This document shows, piece by piece, positions 1 to 7,515 of a stretch of DNA of 64,000 nt. Below the pieces are notes generated by a model. It was not told where the DNA came from and made no database searches. It was given only the letters and a program-made list of their open reading frames with translations. This stretch comes from Sphaerothrix epifaneia (GTDB lineage Bacteria; Cyanobacteriota; Cyanobacteriia; Phormidesmidales; Phormidesmidaceae). How positions within the stretch are numbered: position 1 is the first letter of the stretch; each line of letters starts with the position of its first letter. The stretch covers positions 62,001 to 126,000 of the forward strand of contig NZ_JBHZOL010000086.1 in NCBI RefSeq assembly GCF_042788235.1, given 5' to 3'. The position numbers were made by a program, and so were the translations under genes.

Positions 1-814
1 GTCGTTTGAGTTCTAAGGTACTCAGGGTGTTTAGGTTTAGCTCTACAAATTCTTGGGATGACAGATCAGGCCCCAACGAGTAAAAAGTTGAGTCAGCGGC
101 GTTAGAACCATCACCGTCTGCTTCTAGAGAAGCTGATTCAGAGGTTGGAGCTGGCGCTTTTGCCAAACGCCCCAGTAAGGGAACCTGACTGAGGGCAGCC
201 GGATTGGTCAAGACATAGCCAAGTCCGGCGCTGCCGACTAACAACAATAAGAGCGAACCCAAGCCCAACGGGGTAGACCAGCTATCTAACCATCGGCTAG
301 AAGAGGGTTCTAAGGTGGACGCGTCGGTGGAAGTATCGTCGTCTGCCAGACTCTGCAAGAGAGCCTCTGAAGAAGCTAAATAATTTTCTGGGCTGAGATC
401 AGCCTGTGTCGCCAAGGCAGTTACCACCGTGGGGCTATTGTCAGACCCTTCAGGGGGAATCACTTGAGTAGCATCACCGTTTGCGATCGCTGGTGGCTCC
501 ACACCTCCTAGATTGGGGTTGTAGGGTGGAGGGGGTGGCGGTGGAATGTGTACTGCCCCCGAAACAGTAGGTGAGAGGTCTGATGACGGGCTGCTTCCTG
601 GCGACTTAACCGTAATGAGATCTAGCGGCCTTTGGTTTTTTACTTTCAATCGGCGGGGCGGCGGTGCCGGATGCCCCTGCCGCTGTCGTCGATAGCGGGT
701 TAGTTCTTCTTCAAGGGTAATATTGAGGCTACTTAAAGCACTTTTGAGGGGTGCCTTAAGCTCGGTAGCTGAATTCTCAAGCCCAGACTGGCTGGTTGAG
801 GAGCGGTTTTGCAT
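1..814 (-). CDS. Pro/Ser-rich single-span membrane protein, 3' end outside window
   Basis: The gene leaves the window at its left edge, so only the first 271 codons are visible. The ATG at 814 is supported by GGGAGG about ten bases upstream on the minus strand. The visible protein has a polar amino end with a basic patch (TRYRRQRQ, about residues 39-46), a Pro/Ser-rich linker with seven consecutive prolines near residue 92, one hydrophobic span of about 20 residues (about 182-201), and then an acidic, Ser-rich stretch. I see no catalytic motif. The layout suggests a cytoplasmic amino part, one membrane span and a periplasmic domain lying mostly outside the window. I do not recognise the family. 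Confidence 0.7.
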   Translation of the reverse strand, partial: MQNRSSTSQSGLENSATELKAPLKSALSSLNITLEEELTRYRRQRQGHPAPPPRRLKVKNQRPLDLITVKSPGSSPSSDLSPTVSGAVHIPPPPPPPYNPNLGGVEPPAIANGDATQVIPPEGSDNSPTVVTALATQADLSPENYLASSEALLQSLADDDTSTDASTLEPSSSRWLDSWSTPLGLGSLLLLLVGSAGLGYVLTNPAALSQVPLLGRLAKAPAPTSESASLEADGDGSNAADSTFYSLGPDLSSQEFVELNLNTLSTLELKR

Positions 815-1154
815 CAGATGTGAACCTCCCATTGATTGGCTTCACTTGCAGACTATAGCCGAATTCAGCAAGTGAACTATCCCAAACGACCATTAGCACC
901 CGGACTACAGCATAGGCTATATCACTTTATTTCACACACGCCAACTTTTCTATGAATAAATTTAGCGGTTTCTCTTTAAACTAAGTGGGCGATCGCTGCT
1001 TTAAACAGAGCCTTAGAAAACCTTGTTGCCTGGGTGAAGCTAAGCTCGAACTCAAACTGCTGCGGTTTAAGCGATGGCACCTCGTTAAAAGCGCCATCGA
1101 TTTCTGAGGCTTGGGTTTACTGAATCATTTTGCTCAATATTCTTGCTCGATATC
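815..1154. other. Divergent intergenic region
   Basis: This gap separates the minus-strand membrane-protein gene from the plus-strand DUF721 gene, so it should hold two promoters. I see one HIP1-type site near 990 and an inverted repeat, CGATGGC at 1072-1078 with GCCATCG at 1093-1099 (seven pairs, 14-base loop). It lies 55 bases upstream of the DUF721 ATG. There is no T-run after it, so it is not an intrinsic terminator. No small gene stands out. Confidence 0.4.
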
Positions 1155-1709
1155 ATGACTTTGCAGCCGCTCAATCAACTTGTTGGTCAATTACAGCAGC
1201 AAGAAAACTGGCGATCGCAGCAGCAGTTTAAGCGATTAGCCGAAATCTGGCCAGACATTGTTGGGGAGGCTGTGGCTCGTCAAACCTGTCCCACAGGGCT
1301 AAAACAACAAGTTCTGTGGGTTGCCACCTCAACAGCCGCCTGGTCACAAACGCTTATGTTTGAACGCCACCGTATTCTGCGAAAGCTCAACCAGCAACTT
1401 ACGCTCAATCTGACAGATATTCGATTTTCGCCAGTACAGTGGCGACTGGCAAAGCGCTCACCTGCGATCGCAGCACCTTCTGAGTTACTCCAGCAGCACC
1501 CCAGTTTTATCAACGTCGATAGTGATATAGAGGCTTTGCTAGAAACCAAGGCTCTAGAGACATATACAACAGCTTTTGAGCGCTGGGCTTACTTAAGACG
1601 GCAGCAAACCCAGCATTATCCCCTCTGCCCAGAATGCCAGTGCCCTACTCCACCGGGTGAGTTAAAACGCTGGGCAACCTGTGCGCTCTGTGCGGCTAAG
1701 CGCTGGTAA
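1155..1709 (+). CDS. DUF721 (DciA-like) protein with C-terminal Cys cluster
   Basis: The first 100 residues fit the DUF721 family, which includes DciA, a factor linked to loading of the replicative helicase in bacteria without DnaC. Typical features are the WPDIVGEAVARQTCP segment followed by a VLWVATSTAAWSQTL strand-helix. I chose the ATG at 1155; an in-frame TTG at 1143 is the only nearby alternative and neither has a clear ribosome site. The carboxy end holds four or five cysteines in two groups (CPECQC, then CALC 18 residues later), which could bind zinc. That tail is longer than in minimal DUF721 proteins. A role in DNA metabolism is inferred from the family only; the neighbours give no help. 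Confidence 0.75.
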   Translation: MTLQPLNQLVGQLQQQENWRSQQQFKRLAEIWPDIVGEAVARQTCPTGLKQQVLWVATSTAAWSQTLMFERHRILRKLNQQLTLNLTDIRFSPVQWRLAKRSPAIAAPSELLQQHPSFINVDSDIEALLETKALETYTTAFERWAYLRRQQTQHYPLCPECQCPTPPGELKRWATCALCAAKRW

Positions 1710-2692
1710 GCCAGATCAACTTTACTGATGATTGATATAAGTTGAAACCCCGCCTGCCCTAAAAAGAATAGGGATCGACCAGCAAAATAGCTAAATTTAG
1801 CAGGCTAAAGACAGAAATCAGCATGAAAGCTTTTCGGTAAGCGGCTTTCAGCAGTCTATGCGTTTCAACACCAGCAGCAACAGCGATCTCATTTAACAAG
1901 AACCCGTCAGTAAACTTAAAGCATTAGTTATTCACTAAATCTTGGTCTTACAAAAAGCATTTTGTCGCTCTTTACGGCTACGTAACCTAAGTCAAATAAG
2001 CTCAAAAATAGTGCTAAAGATGCTGATTTAAGAAAATGTCAAAAATTTCCTCTGCCCTAGGGAAGAAGCGAGGATCCTTTCCTGGACTCTGTTACGCCGT
2101 CTTTTTAGATCAATATATCCGTGATCCCCGATCTTCGTAAATATTCTTTGATCCCCAAAAAGAGGGAAGCCATAGTGTTTGGTAAAGCAAGCTTACGAAA
2201 ACATAAAGAAACTCTAAAGGTAAAGCTTTGATTAAAGCTTGTTCAAGCACTTTACCAATAAAGGTTTGCGGCTGCTTGGATCAAAAAACAGGCCAAACTG
2301 ATTTAGTTGAGAATAGCTTCCAGAACTCACTTTTGTAGGTGTTATATGAGAACCGCGAGAATTGGAACGTCTAGTTGCTGCTGCTGTCGGTTTTACACGC
2401 CTGAAGGACGACGCGGCGGGCAATGCGGCAAGCTTAATGTTCCTGTACGTAGTTCTTGGAAAGCCTGCTGCTTGGCGATCCCTGCTTTTGCGACTGAAAT
2501 TCCTCTAAAGCAGCAAATTGAGCTTTGGTCGCAAGACTTTTTGCTGGCACCTGCCGAAATCTCTGAGCTAGATCAATTAGACAAGTCTTATTCTTCTACC
2601 TGCTCTTAGGTAATTTAATATTTTGATCCCCAGCGCTACTGACTAAGTCAGTAGCGCTAATTTTTTGGTGAATCTCTGCTTAAAAAACATGT
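1710..2692. other. Long intergenic region, no confident gene
   Basis: Nearly one kilobase without a convincing gene. Several short frames overlap at 2230-2610. On the plus strand, one frame from the ATG at 2346 reads to a stop at 2609 but opens with a Cys run and looks unnatural. Its last third (KQQIELWSQDFLLAPAEI) looks more protein-like. A second plus frame over about 2360-2505 gives a plausible hydrophobic peptide (NAASLMFLYVVLGKPAAW). The switch of plausible frame near 2500 could mean a decayed gene with a frameshift. Upstream, 2170-2270 is rich in GTAAAGC and AAAGCTT repeats that can pair. I do not assign a function. Confidence 0.35.
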
Positions 2693-3526
2693 TTAGGGCA
2701 ACCAGGGATACTGGCTAAAATCTGGGGATCGCTTTTCTAAAAAAGCCTTTTTCCCTTCAGCGCCTTCCTCAGTTAAGTAGTACAACAGCGTTGCATTGCC
2801 AGCTAGCTCTTGTAACCCGGCTTGGCCGTCACAGTCGGCGTTAAAAGCTGACTTGAGGCAACGAATAGCAATGGGACTTTTCTGTAAAATCTCATTTGCC
2901 CACTGTATCCCTTCCGTCTCTAATTGTTCGACCGGGACAACACAGTTTACTAACCCCATTTCAAGCGCCTCTTGGGCAGAATATTGGCGGCAGAGAAACC
3001 AAATTTCTCGGGCTTTTTTTTGCCCCACACTTCGGGCTAAATAGCTAGCGCCAAATCCACCATCAAAGCTGCCAACTTTGGGGCCCGTCTGGCCGAAAAT
3101 AGCATTGTCCGCTGCAATTGTGAGGTCACAAACAACATGCAAAACCTGTCCCCCACCAATGGCATAGCCTGCTACTAAAGCAATCACAACTTTAGGAATG
3201 GAGCGAATCAGCCGCTGTAGGTCGAGTACATTCAACCGTGGTATGCCGTCTTCTCCGACATAACCTGCTTTACCACGGACGCTTTGATCTCCGCCTGCAC
3301 AGAAAGCATATTTCCCGTCAGTATGGGGACCAGCCCCCGTTAGTAATATCACTCCAATGCGAGTATCTTCACGCGCATCGCAAAAGGCATCGTACATTTC
3401 AAAGACGGTTTGAGGTCGAAATGCGTTCCGTTTGTGAGGACGATTGATCGTGATTTTGGCAATACCTGATGTCTTTTCATACAGAATGTCTTCGTAAGAT
3501 TTGGCAGTTTGCCAGTTAGCTTCCAT
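2693..3526 (-). CDS. menB: 1,4-dihydroxy-2-naphthoyl-CoA synthase
   Basis: MenB closes the second ring of the naphthoquinone head group by converting succinylbenzoyl-CoA to 1,4-dihydroxy-2-naphthoyl-CoA. In cyanobacteria this leads to phylloquinone, the electron carrier of photosystem I. The 277-residue crotonase-fold protein has the usual length. Visible MenB signatures are FCAGGDQSVRG (oxyanion loop and CoA site), AGYAIGGGQVLH, QTGPKVGSFDGG and the C-terminal YLTEEGAEGKKAF. The carboxy end FSQYPWLP is also typical. No other men gene is adjacent, which is common in cyanobacteria where these genes are scattered. The upstream gap is shared with the divergent hemJ gene. Confidence 0.96.
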   Translation of the reverse strand: MEANWQTAKSYEDILYEKTSGIAKITINRPHKRNAFRPQTVFEMYDAFCDAREDTRIGVILLTGAGPHTDGKYAFCAGGDQSVRGKAGYVGEDGIPRLNVLDLQRLIRSIPKVVIALVAGYAIGGGQVLHVVCDLTIAADNAIFGQTGPKVGSFDGGFGASYLARSVGQKKAREIWFLCRQYSAQEALEMGLVNCVVPVEQLETEGIQWANEILQKSPIAIRCLKSAFNADCDGQAGLQELAGNATLLYYLTEEGAEGKKAFLEKRSPDFSQYPWLP

Positions 3527-3913
3527 AAGAGTTGCGATCGCAAAATTGAGCTGAAGGGTGGTTGCACGACTGCTTTGCTTATCCGCAGCGTTGAGTCTCC
3601 GTCAAAGCCTTATCTCAGGTAGCCTAGTAACCCTAGACGATCTGTTTTAGGCAGTTGCGCTGTCCAATAGGGTACACCACTGTCTCGGTGGGTTCAGAAA
3701 GGCGACGGACGCTTTTCTTTGTAACGTTTTTCTGATTTTTGTTTTTTTAGAACAACGAGCTGGTAAAGGATTGAGCTACTCAAGTCAAAAATTAGCCAAC
3801 TGCTTCTAAACATTAAGATTCACTTCAAATCAGGCAAGGGCTGCTTCACAATAGATGTTGTCTCTCACTTGCCTATTCAAATCGCTTTTTACAGCACTCC
3901 ACAATAAACACCT
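3527..3913. other. Divergent promoter region of menB and hemJ
   Basis: The gap must carry the promoters of both menB (minus) and hemJ (plus). It is T-rich at 3710-3750. A single perfect HLR1 half-site, GTTACAAA, reads on the minus strand at 3718-3725, but no second half follows at the usual ten-base period. I found no gene and no hairpin with a T-run. Confidence 0.35.
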
Positions 3914-4510
3914 ATGGCTTACTACTGGTTTAAAGCGTTTCACATTATCGGCGTCGTCGTTTGGTTTGCAGGGTTGTTTTACTTAGTGCGCCTTTTCATC
4001 TACCACGTTGAAGCCCAAGCAGAACCTGAACCCGCTCGCAGCATTCTCAAGCAGCAATACCAGTTGATGGAGAAGCGCCTCTACCACATCATTACAATGC
4101 CTGGAATGGTGGTGACAGTGGCAATGGCTGCAGGCATGTTGATTCTACAGCCAGCCTTGCTACAGGATGGATGGCTGCATGCAAAGCTTGGTTTAGTTGC
4201 GTTGTTGTTGGTCTATCACTTTTACTGTGGTCGCCTTTTGAAGCAGCTAGAACAGGGAGAGTGTCGTTGGTCTGGTCAGCAGCTTAGAGGGTTAAACGAA
4301 GCACCGACCTTGTTGTTAGTAATTATTGTCATGCTGGCTGTCTTTAAGAACAGCTTTCCGACCAATGCAGCTACCTGGCTAATTGTGGGGCTAGTGGTCT
4401 TTATGTTGGCAACCATTCAGCTCTATGCTAAGAAGCGCCGTCTAGACAAAGAACGGCAACAATCTGAGGCGATCGCGGCTCCTCGCGCTGACCAAGCTTT
4501 GCAAAACTAA
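3914..4510 (+). CDS. hemJ: Protoporphyrinogen IX oxidase HemJ, membrane protein
   Basis: HemJ oxidises protoporphyrinogen IX to protoporphyrin IX, the last step common to haem and chlorophyll synthesis, and is the form used by most cyanobacteria. The protein is 198 residues with four or five membrane spans. It starts MAYYWFKAFHIIGVVVWFAGL, with the invariant His at residue 10 in the first span, then YLVRLFIYH, LMEKRLYHIITMPGM and an AKLGLVALLLVYH span; these are the signature blocks of the family. The carboxy tail is charged and runs about 30 residues past the last span. A strong intrinsic terminator follows 50 bases after the stop, so the gene is probably transcribed alone. Confidence 0.93.
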   Translation: MAYYWFKAFHIIGVVVWFAGLFYLVRLFIYHVEAQAEPEPARSILKQQYQLMEKRLYHIITMPGMVVTVAMAAGMLILQPALLQDGWLHAKLGLVALLLVYHFYCGRLLKQLEQGECRWSGQQLRGLNEAPTLLLVIIVMLAVFKNSFPTNAATWLIVGLVVFMLATIQLYAKKRRLDKERQQSEAIAAPRADQALQN

Positions 4511-4562
4511 CTGGCGTAAGCACTGACCCTTGCTCACAACAGAGGGTAAACAATCGCCGCTC

Positions 4563-4586
4563 AGCCCCTAAATCAGGGGCTTTTTT
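4563..4586 (+). terminator. Intrinsic terminator after hemJ
   Basis: AGCCCCT and AGGGGCT form a perfect seven-pair stem around a five-base loop, followed directly by six T residues. It lies 53 bases after the hemJ stop codon. Confidence 0.9.
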
Positions 4587-4686
4587 CTGCTGATCGCTTC
4601 AAATATCGCTGTAGGCCCCAGCCTTGAGACGCTTCAATGGCTTAGCGATCGCTTGAACTGTGGCGATCGCCGTCAGAGCATAATTT

Positions 4687-4716
4687 ATCCATCATTAAAT
4701 TGATTCAATGATGGAT
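4687..4716. promoter_or_regulatory. 10+10 inverted repeat upstream of hli gene
   Basis: ATCCATCATT and AATGATGGAT are perfect 10-base arms around a 10-base spacer, about 100 bases upstream of the Hli start. There is no T-run after it. Arm length, spacing and place fit a dimeric regulator site or a hairpin in the leader. It is the clearest symmetric element in the gap between the hemJ terminator and the hli gene. Confidence 0.5.
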
Positions 4717-4816
4717 CGCCCAAAAGACTGATTGCAACTTCAAAAAAAGTTAGTTACGATTTATTTACAAGGACTTGACTGAAGTCCGAATCAATGGAGT
4801 ATCAGAGGTCACAGTC

Positions 4817-4957
4817 ATGGAAGAGCAACAAAAGTTTGGTTTTACTCAGTTCGCCGAAGTTTGGAATGGCCGTCTAGCTATGCTGGGCTTCACCATCGGC
4901 ATCATTGTTGAGCTAGTGACAGGTCAAGGAATTTTGTCTCAAATTGGCCTCATGTAG
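4817..4957 (+). CDS. High-light-inducible protein, HliC/ScpB type
   Basis: Hlips are one-helix proteins of the light-harvesting-complex superfamily. They sit in the thylakoid membrane, bind chlorophyll and carotenoid, and protect photosystem II and chlorophyll synthesis under stress. The helix carries the chlorophyll-binding signature (AEVWNGRLAMLGF, with the conserved E, N and R), followed by a short hydrophobic half-helix. I prefer the ATG at 4817, with AGAGGT eight bases upstream; it gives 46 residues starting MEEQQKFGF, close to HliC proteins. A TTG at 4775 would add 14 residues, but its AAGGA lies only one base away. An intrinsic terminator follows. Confidence 0.9.
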   Translation: MEEQQKFGFTQFAEVWNGRLAMLGFTIGIIVELVTGQGILSQIGLM

Positions 4958-5067
4958 TCAGTTAGGCAAAGTTGACCTTAAGCCAAAAGCTGCTCAACCT
5001 CGCGAGGTAGAGACTGGTTAAGGTTAGCATCTGGTCGCTCATCAGTTTCAATTTAAGGCTAACGTTC

Positions 5068-5093
5068 AAGGTGAGCATTGCTCACCTTTTTTT
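5068..5093 (+). terminator. Intrinsic terminator after hli gene
   Basis: AAGGTGAGC pairs with GCTCACCTT across a three-base loop, then a T-run follows. It closes the hli unit on the plus strand and lies just before the end of the convergent minus-strand gene. Confidence 0.88.
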
Positions 5094-5103
5094 GTTTAGT
5101 TTG

Positions 5104-5418
5104 TTAAAAGGGTTCTGACTCTAAACTCTGCCAGGTAGAGACAGTTCTGAGCTGCTGCGGAATGCTGGCTTCAGGCGAAAACTCTAAAGCGGTTTCGCGA
5201 TAACCCAAATAGCCAGATTCGGCAAACGAAGTCAGCATCCGTACCAAGGCTAGCCAGACTTGCTCTTCATATTCCCACTCTTGATCACGATAAGCCCGGT
5301 CCGCGATAGAGCGCAAAGCCCAAAAGTAAGTGTTGCGAACTACGCTACCTTGTTTTTTATATTGAGGAACGTCCGCTTTATGTAGGTAAATGACTTGATT
5401 GCTAATTCTAGCTCTCAT
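5104..5418 (-). CDS. Conserved-looking hypothetical protein, 104 aa
   Basis: I do not recognise the family. The protein is soluble, with no signal peptide or membrane span. It has a basic start (MRARISNQVIYLHKAD), then a long amphipathic, Trp/Tyr-rich stretch (about residues 30-65, with RNTYFWALRSIADRAY and EYEEQVWLALVRML) likely to be helical, and a short Pro/Ser tail. Codon use and HIP1 content match its neighbours. It stands alone between two plus-strand units, with its promoter in the 105-base gap shared with the ABC ATPase gene. Confidence 0.7.
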   Translation of the reverse strand: MRARISNQVIYLHKADVPQYKKQGSVVRNTYFWALRSIADRAYRDQEWEYEEQVWLALVRMLTSFAESGYLGYRETALEFSPEASIPQQLRTVSTWQSLESEPF

Positions 5419-5523
5419 AATTTAGTTGCAAGCAAACTTTAAAGCTACTGAAAAAAGATAGTCTCTATAAGAAAAGAACTCAGATCTATGGTCTGATCGA
5501 AAGATTGCTATATCAAAACTGCT

Positions 5524-6378
5524 ATGACTGCCGCTGTTTCGCTTCAAAATGTGCATAAGGTCTACAACAACGTTCACGTTGTCAACGATCTGTCGCTAAC
5601 GATTCATTCAGGCGAGATTTTTGGTCTGCTAGGGCCAAACGGAGCAGGTAAGTCCACTACAATTCGCATGTTAACAACCCTAACTCAACCAACGCAGGGG
5701 GATATTGTAGTTGCAGGTTACGATGTCAGTCGCCAACCCAGAGAGGTACGACGCCAAATTGGCGTGGTTTTGCAGCAAACCAGCGTCGATGGCGATCTCT
5801 CAGTTTGGGAAAACATGGAATTTCATGGACGGATGCACCATATTCCTAATCCCCAGCGTCGCCAAGGCATTCAGCAGTGGCTTGATTATGTTGAACTCAG
5901 CGATCGCCGTGATAATAAAGTCAAAACGCTTTCAGGTGGCATGAAACGCCGCTTGCAAATTGCCCGGGCATTACTGCATCAGCCTAAAATACTGTTTTTG
6001 GACGAGCCAACTGTGGGGCTAGATCCGCAAACGCGTAGGCGCTTGTGGGAAATTATCAAAGGCTTGAACACTCAGCAGGGAATCACCCTATTGCTAACTA
6101 CCCACTACATGGAAGAAGTGGAATATCTCTGCGATCGCATCAGCATTATGGATAATGGCTGTTTAATCGAAACTGGAACGCTCAGCGAACTGCGGCAACG
6201 GCATGGGCAGGGAATTGTGATGAAAAAAGAAGGCGATCGCTGGCAGTATCAGTTTTTTCCAACCCTAGAAATGGCTAACGCGCATCTCAACCAGCAGAGT
6301 GACAAAACAGGCATGATGGCAAGAGCCTCTAACTTAGAAGATATTTTTGTAGAGCTAACCGGACACAATTTAGACTAA
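5524..6378 (+). CDS. ABC-2 type transporter ATP-binding protein
   Basis: This 284-residue protein is a DrrA/CcmA-type ATPase that would power a two-component (ABC-2) exporter. It has a full set of motifs: Walker A GPNGAGKST near residue 37, a Q-loop (VVLQQTSVD), the signature LSGGMKRRLQIA, Walker B ILFLDEPTVGLDP and the H-loop TTHYMEE. The C-terminal 60 residues form the usual regulatory tail of this subfamily. The ABC-2 permease that normally follows is absent; the next gene, 42 bases downstream, is scpB. The partner must therefore be elsewhere. Substrate unknown. Confidence 0.9.
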   Translation: MTAAVSLQNVHKVYNNVHVVNDLSLTIHSGEIFGLLGPNGAGKSTTIRMLTTLTQPTQGDIVVAGYDVSRQPREVRRQIGVVLQQTSVDGDLSVWENMEFHGRMHHIPNPQRRQGIQQWLDYVELSDRRDNKVKTLSGGMKRRLQIARALLHQPKILFLDEPTVGLDPQTRRRLWEIIKGLNTQQGITLLLTTHYMEEVEYLCDRISIMDNGCLIETGTLSELRQRHGQGIVMKKEGDRWQYQFFPTLEMANAHLNQQSDKTGMMARASNLEDIFVELTGHNLD

Positions 6379-6420
6379 CTTAGATGCTAAATTTTGCTCA
6401 TTTAGCTGAATCTCGGCCTT

Positions 6421-6960
6421 ATGTCTCGGCTTGCTAACAAAATCGAAGCTATTCTCTATCTCAAAGGGCAGCCGCTGACAATCGCCCAGATTGCCGAGTA
6501 TGCCGCCTGTGAAAAAAAAGAGGCTGAAGAAGGGCTGATCGAGCTAATGGCAGACTATGCTCACCGCGACAGCGCTTTAGAAATTGCTGAAACTGAATCG
6601 GGTTACAGCCTACAGCTACGACAAAATTTCAAGTATCTCGTTGACACCCTCATTCCGCTTGACATTGGTGTAGGAGCCTTAAGGACACTAGCAGCGATCG
6701 CTTTGAAAGGCCCCCTTAGCCAAACCGACCTGGTTGAGCTAAGAGGATCGGGCGTCTACCAGCAGGTGCCAGATCTCGTTAGTCTTGGCTTGGTTCGCAA
6801 GCGTCGCCAGTCAGATGGGCGTTCATTTTGGTTACAGGTGACCGACAAATTTTATCGCTACTTCGAGATTGACCAGTTGCCTTCAGTTCAACGGCGAGTC
6901 CCCCCGTCAGATTTAGCGGTTAGCGAAACAGTCGCGGCTGATGGAGTCGCAGACTCTTGA
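6421..6960 (+). CDS. scpB: Segregation and condensation protein B
   Basis: ScpB is a winged-helix kleisin partner that joins SMC and ScpA in the complex that compacts and separates chromosomes. The 179-residue protein starts MSRLANKIEAILYLKGQPLT, the usual opening, followed by two winged-helix domains. The second includes ALRTLAAIALKGPLSQTDLVELRGSGVYQQV, close to the family consensus around IRGV. The tail after residue 160 is Pro/Ser-rich and variable. It follows the ABC ATPase gene at 42 bases on the same strand, which may be co-transcription without shared function. Confidence 0.88.
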   Translation: MSRLANKIEAILYLKGQPLTIAQIAEYAACEKKEAEEGLIELMADYAHRDSALEIAETESGYSLQLRQNFKYLVDTLIPLDIGVGALRTLAAIALKGPLSQTDLVELRGSGVYQQVPDLVSLGLVRKRRQSDGRSFWLQVTDKFYRYFEIDQLPSVQRRVPPSDLAVSETVAADGVADS

Positions 6961-7002
6961 GAATTTGGCACACTTCACCCAGCCCTCACCAAAGCATTAA
7001 GG

Positions 7003-7157
7003 TATGATTAATCTCCATAGGCTTAAGTAAGAGCCAGCCAGGTTCCGGGCCACCCTGAAAAAAAGAAGTTGCCTTTTTGCTAGGGCTTCTTTCGGAAGCG
7101 GTGGATCAAAACCCCGTATCGGATCTAAGGTAGAGAAGAAAGTTAACCAAAGTTTCT
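7003..7157 (+). promoter_or_regulatory. Promoter -10 box and structured 5' leader of DUF760 gene
   Basis: TATGAT at 7003-7008 is a good -10 box, which would give a leader of about 140 bases. The leader can fold into nested stems: CGGG 7046-7049 with CCCG 7113-7116, CCACC 7050-7054 with GGTGG 7100-7104, and a hairpin GCTTC 7085-7089 with GAAGC 7095-7099 (5' base one earlier in some alignments). AAGAAG at 7063-7068 can instead pair with CTTCTT at 7086-7091, so two exclusive folds are possible. There is no T-run, so control of translation or a small RNA is more likely than termination. It matches no riboswitch class I know. Confidence 0.4.
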
Positions 7158-7508
7158 ATGGTCTTCAACCCTGAAAACGCCGATTTCATGAGTGTCAACG
7201 CCGAAAGCACACAAGCTAATCAACTGTTGAAGTATCTTCAGCATCAGCCACCTGAAGTCTTAACGCGTGTTGCCCAATCGGTTAGCTCTGAAATCAAGCA
7301 AATTATCTCTCAGAATGTTCAGGGCTTGGTTGGCGTTCTGCCGTCCGAGGGCTTCAACGTTCAAGTCACAACCGATCGAGAAAATTTGGCTGGTTTGTTA
7401 GCCTCGGCGATGATGACAGGCTACTTTCTGCGCCAGATGGAACAGCGCATGGAGCTAGAAGAAAGTTTGGCTTCTTCTCTTTCTATCGGCGAATTTGATC
7501 AAGATTAA
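7158..7508 (+). CDS. DUF760 family protein
   Basis: A 116-residue soluble protein of a family found in cyanobacteria and plastids (DUF760). The recognisable core runs from about residue 17 (NQLLKYLQHQPPEVLTRVAQS), through SSEIKQIISQNVQGLVGVLP, to LAGLLASAMMTGYFLRQMEQRMELEESL. I know of no established biochemical role. The ATG at 7158 is used here; another in-frame ATG at 7188 would remove ten residues before the conserved part. It has its own promoter and an unusually long, structured leader. It converges on the protease gene, with eight bases between the stops. Confidence 0.85.
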   Translation: MVFNPENADFMSVNAESTQANQLLKYLQHQPPEVLTRVAQSVSSEIKQIISQNVQGLVGVLPSEGFNVQVTTDRENLAGLLASAMMTGYFLRQMEQRMELEESLASSLSIGEFDQD

Positions 7509-7515
7509 GCAACCT

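Noticed and set aside
2307..2609. 100-codon plus-strand frame as a gene
   Set aside because: It opens with a run of Cys and Arg of low complexity and competes with two other frames; kept only as part of a gap entry.
3718..3725. HLR1 site upstream of menB
   Set aside because: Only one half-site is present.
4752..4771. HLR1 site before the first hli gene
   Set aside because: GTTACGAT and TTTACAAG are 11 rather than 10 bases apart with extra mismatches, so the match is weak.
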